Of a DNA stretch of 64,000 nucleotides, positions 62,217 through 64,000 are shown piece by piece (within the stretch, counting starts at the first letter, position 1; every line of letters starts with the position of its first letter). Under the pieces are notes generated by a model, which was given only the letters and a program-made list of their open reading frames with translations, did no database searches and had not been told where the DNA came from. Source of the DNA: Cecembia rubra (GTDB lineage: Bacteria > Bacteroidota > Bacteroidia > Cytophagales > Cyclobacteriaceae). The DNA lies in NCBI RefSeq assembly GCF_003014575.1, contig NZ_PYGF01000014.1, forward strand, positions 1-64,000, read 5' to 3'. Made by a program: the position numbers and the translations under genes.

Positions 62217-63785
62217 ATGAGAAAAATCATCATTTCAATTTATTTTATTCTAAACAGCATGCCATTGTTCTCCCAGACCAGTGAAACCCCTCCTGTCCCG
62301 GTAGTGATTTATGGGGAGATTCATTCTCCATTTGAATACAAGGAACTGGAAGCACAGCTATTTGAAAACTTCCTCTGGTATAATCCAACAAAGCTTGAGC
62401 ATATATCAACTACCATTCCTTTGCGGAACCCTACCATGGTCCAAAGGAATCCCAAGTCAACTTATTTCAGATGGGTGTCACCTCCCATCCACAGCCCTGG
62501 CTATCTGACTTTGAAATCAGATTCGCATTACCTGATGCAGGACTTTTTGGTATCCCCAGGGGACAGTGTCATGATCTTCTTTGATGATTTTACTAAAAAC
62601 ATATTCTTTTCAGGTAAGTCTGCTGGTGCTTATGAATTTCAAGCAAAACAGACCAGAAAAAGCAAATTAGAACAGTTTGAATCAGGACTAATTATCAACA
62701 ATCCCAATCCTGAAGAATTTATAAAAAAAGGAAGATTTTCTGCACTCCTTGAGGAGTTTGGTTCACAATACGGAAGGAGTTTTGAGGTTATCCCCTATGA
62801 TCCATTTCTCCAGATTAAAAAACTGCGACAAAGAATACGTGAATTGGAAAATCACCTAATTCAGGATTTTGATACATCTGAATTGAATATTGATAAGTAC
62901 ATATTAGACATCATTAAGGGTAACTATCTGGGTTTAGACCTCTACAAAATCTATAATCAGTTCAGGTTTGCATACAACTCAGCTGCCTCGTCAAACAATA
63001 GCATAGTTTTGGATAGCTTGTCCCAATTTTACAAAAAAGAACTTCCGCATCCAAAATCATTTGATTTTCCTGAAAACTCACTTTACCACGGATCCCAGCT
63101 TCATATTGCAGTAATTGAATTTGGACTTATATCAGCTAGGATTGAAAATATTCCAATAAGGAAATGGATAAAACAAAATTTTATAGGACCTGAAAAAGAC
63201 AAACTCCTTGGATATTACCTGATCAGGTATTCTAGTGAAATTCAGAATCCGGAAAAAGAGTTTGCTGCTGAGCTTCCTTTCATAGAAACTCCCTGGATTT
63301 CTTCCCTTTTGGAAGATTATGTCAATAAAACACAACATTCCGCATCCTTGGCCCCTTTGGAATTTTCCACACCTGAAAACAAAAAATCAAACCTTTCATC
63401 AGTTGCCTGGGACGGAAAACTACTGTTCCTTGATTTCTGGTTTACCGGGTGCGGGGCATGTGTGATTTTCTATAGGGACATCCTTTCTCAACTGGAAGAA
63501 GAATTCGGACATCAGGTTTCCTTTGTCTCAATTTCTACCGATAAGGACTCGGAACTGTGGACCAACAGTCTGAAATCTGGCAAATACACTTCAGATAAGG
63601 CAATAAATTTTTATGCAGGTCCTGACCATGAAATTCTTAGAATATTTCAGGTTTCAACATTCCCCAGACAGATTCTTTTGGGACCTGATCTGAAGCTTAT
63701 CCAGAGTGGTGGATTCCCCTCCACACTGGAGGAGTGGCGGACACTCCTTAAAATGAACCTGGATTCTCTGGACAAAACCGAATAA
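62217..63785 (+). CDS. TlpA-like thioredoxin-fold protein with DUF-type N-terminus
   Basis: A secreted or periplasmic 522-aa protein. The start at 62217 (MRKIIISIYFILNSMPLFSQ) gives a signal peptide; the frame is open further upstream without one. Residues ~25-390 are an unassigned mixed region typical of Bacteroidota TlpA-family proteins. Residues ~395-520 form a thioredoxin domain with the redox motif Cys-Gly-Ala-Cys (FTGCGACVIF), FVSISTDKD and a cis-Pro-like TFPRQILLGP. It probably reduces or isomerises disulfides of envelope proteins. It lies directly upstream of a SusC-type receptor gene with a 19-base gap, so they may form an operon. Confidence 0.85.
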   Translation: MRKIIISIYFILNSMPLFSQTSETPPVPVVIYGEIHSPFEYKELEAQLFENFLWYNPTKLEHISTTIPLRNPTMVQRNPKSTYFRWVSPPIHSPGYLTLKSDSHYLMQDFLVSPGDSVMIFFDDFTKNIFFSGKSAGAYEFQAKQTRKSKLEQFESGLIINNPNPEEFIKKGRFSALLEEFGSQYGRSFEVIPYDPFLQIKKLRQRIRELENHLIQDFDTSELNIDKYILDIIKGNYLGLDLYKIYNQFRFAYNSAASSNNSIVLDSLSQFYKKELPHPKSFDFPENSLYHGSQLHIAVIEFGLISARIENIPIRKWIKQNFIGPEKDKLLGYYLIRYSSEIQNPEKEFAAELPFIETPWISSLLEDYVNKTQHSASLAPLEFSTPENKKSNLSSVAWDGKLLFLDFWFTGCGACVIFYRDILSQLEEEFGHQVSFVSISTDKDSELWTNSLKSGKYTSDKAINFYAGPDHEILRIFQVSTFPRQILLGPDLKLIQSGGFPSTLEEWRTLLKMNLDSLDKTE

Positions 63786-63804
63786 TCATTTAACCCAAAT
63801 ATCA

Positions 63805-64000
63805 ATGAAACAGATTCTACTATTAAGCTTGTTTTTGAGCTTTCTGGGCTGCAGCATTCTTTTAGCCCAAACAAACAGATCAGTGACCGGAACGGTCAAA
63901 GATGCCAATGATGGGAACCCAATCCCTGGAGTAATAATAAAAGTTAAAAATGAAACCAGAGCAACCATCTCCGATGAAAAAGGACGGTTTTCCTTAGCTA
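63805..64000 (+). CDS. SusC/RagA-type TonB-dependent receptor, 5' end only
   Basis: The window ends inside this gene. The first 65 residues show a signal peptide (MKQILLLSLFLSFLGCSILL, cleavage near LAQT) and the start of a carboxypeptidase-like regulatory domain (RSVTGTVKDANDGNPIPGV, then ISDEKGRFSL). That pairing is the hallmark of SusC/RagA outer-membrane receptors. The plug and barrel should lie beyond 64000. Confidence 0.8.
   Translation, partial: MKQILLLSLFLSFLGCSILLAQTNRSVTGTVKDANDGNPIPGVIIKVKNETRATISDEKGRFSLA

Overview
The window looks like chromosome from a Bacteroidota bacterium, most likely of the order Cytophagales (Cyclobacteriaceae-like). The evidence is an AT-rich sequence with almost no Shine-Dalgarno sites, an Oar-like TonB-dependent receptor with a carboxypeptidase-like N-terminal domain, the start of a SusC-type receptor, a DUF1080 protein, TAnnTTTG-type promoter motifs, a type IX secretion sorting domain, and a lipoprotein with acidic residues after the lipobox cysteine. 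Genus is not determined.

Layout. 1-967 is non-coding with a 230-bp direct repeat. 968-8337 holds a DUF1080 protein, a PhoD-like phosphatase, a Crp/Fnr regulator, a large TonB-dependent receptor and a PAS protein. 8729-14018 is an unusual three-gene group: an ATP-grasp enzyme, a leaderless subtilase with a hemopexin propeller inserted in its catalytic domain, and a small protein resembling that subtilase's own N-terminal propeptide. 14478-16439 is a CHASE/PAS sensor without an ATPase domain. 16793-17971 is a dead IS3-family element. 18017-32555 is largely ordinary chromosome: DUF4011-type helicase, SDR, rlmD, thiL, a lipoprotein, two sugar-metabolism-like proteins, methylmalonyl-CoA epimerase, an A-type Fe-S carrier and gcvT. 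32683-39854 holds surface and polysaccharide genes: a priming sugar transferase, a secreted beta-helix/Ig protein and a GT1 glycosyltransferase.

The accessory core is 40305-57613. It is built like an integron cassette array without a visible integrase. Five blocks of minus-strand genes are each followed by a ~130-bp imperfect palindrome resembling attC. In all five, the first 7-10 bases of the block are the reverse complement of the first bases of its own palindrome, as expected if each block was once a circle closed at an attC site. The blocks are: (i) P-loop kinase, PIN-GNAT-EVE-like fusion and ASCH protein; (ii) a membrane-anchored HerA-like ATPase; (iii) a 10.8-kb block with an overlapping operon hsdM-hsdS-Shedu-like nuclease-hsdR-SIR2/APAZ/Argonaute fusion; (iv) a small lipoprotein; (v) a HARE-HTH (HrgA-like) protein. 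Block (iii), combining type I restriction-modification, a DUF4263/Shedu-like nuclease and a fused short Argonaute in one translationally coupled operon, is the strongest candidate for an undescribed composite defence system. Block (i) is the second.

57614-61165 is a stress/toxin-antitoxin zone. It has a decayed zinc-finger gene, a HipB-HipS-HipT operon with three 16-bp operator-like palindromes whose centres are exactly 61 bp apart, an MNT-HEPN fusion and an XRE regulator. The window ends with a TlpA-like thioredoxin protein and the beginning of a SusC/RagA-type receptor.
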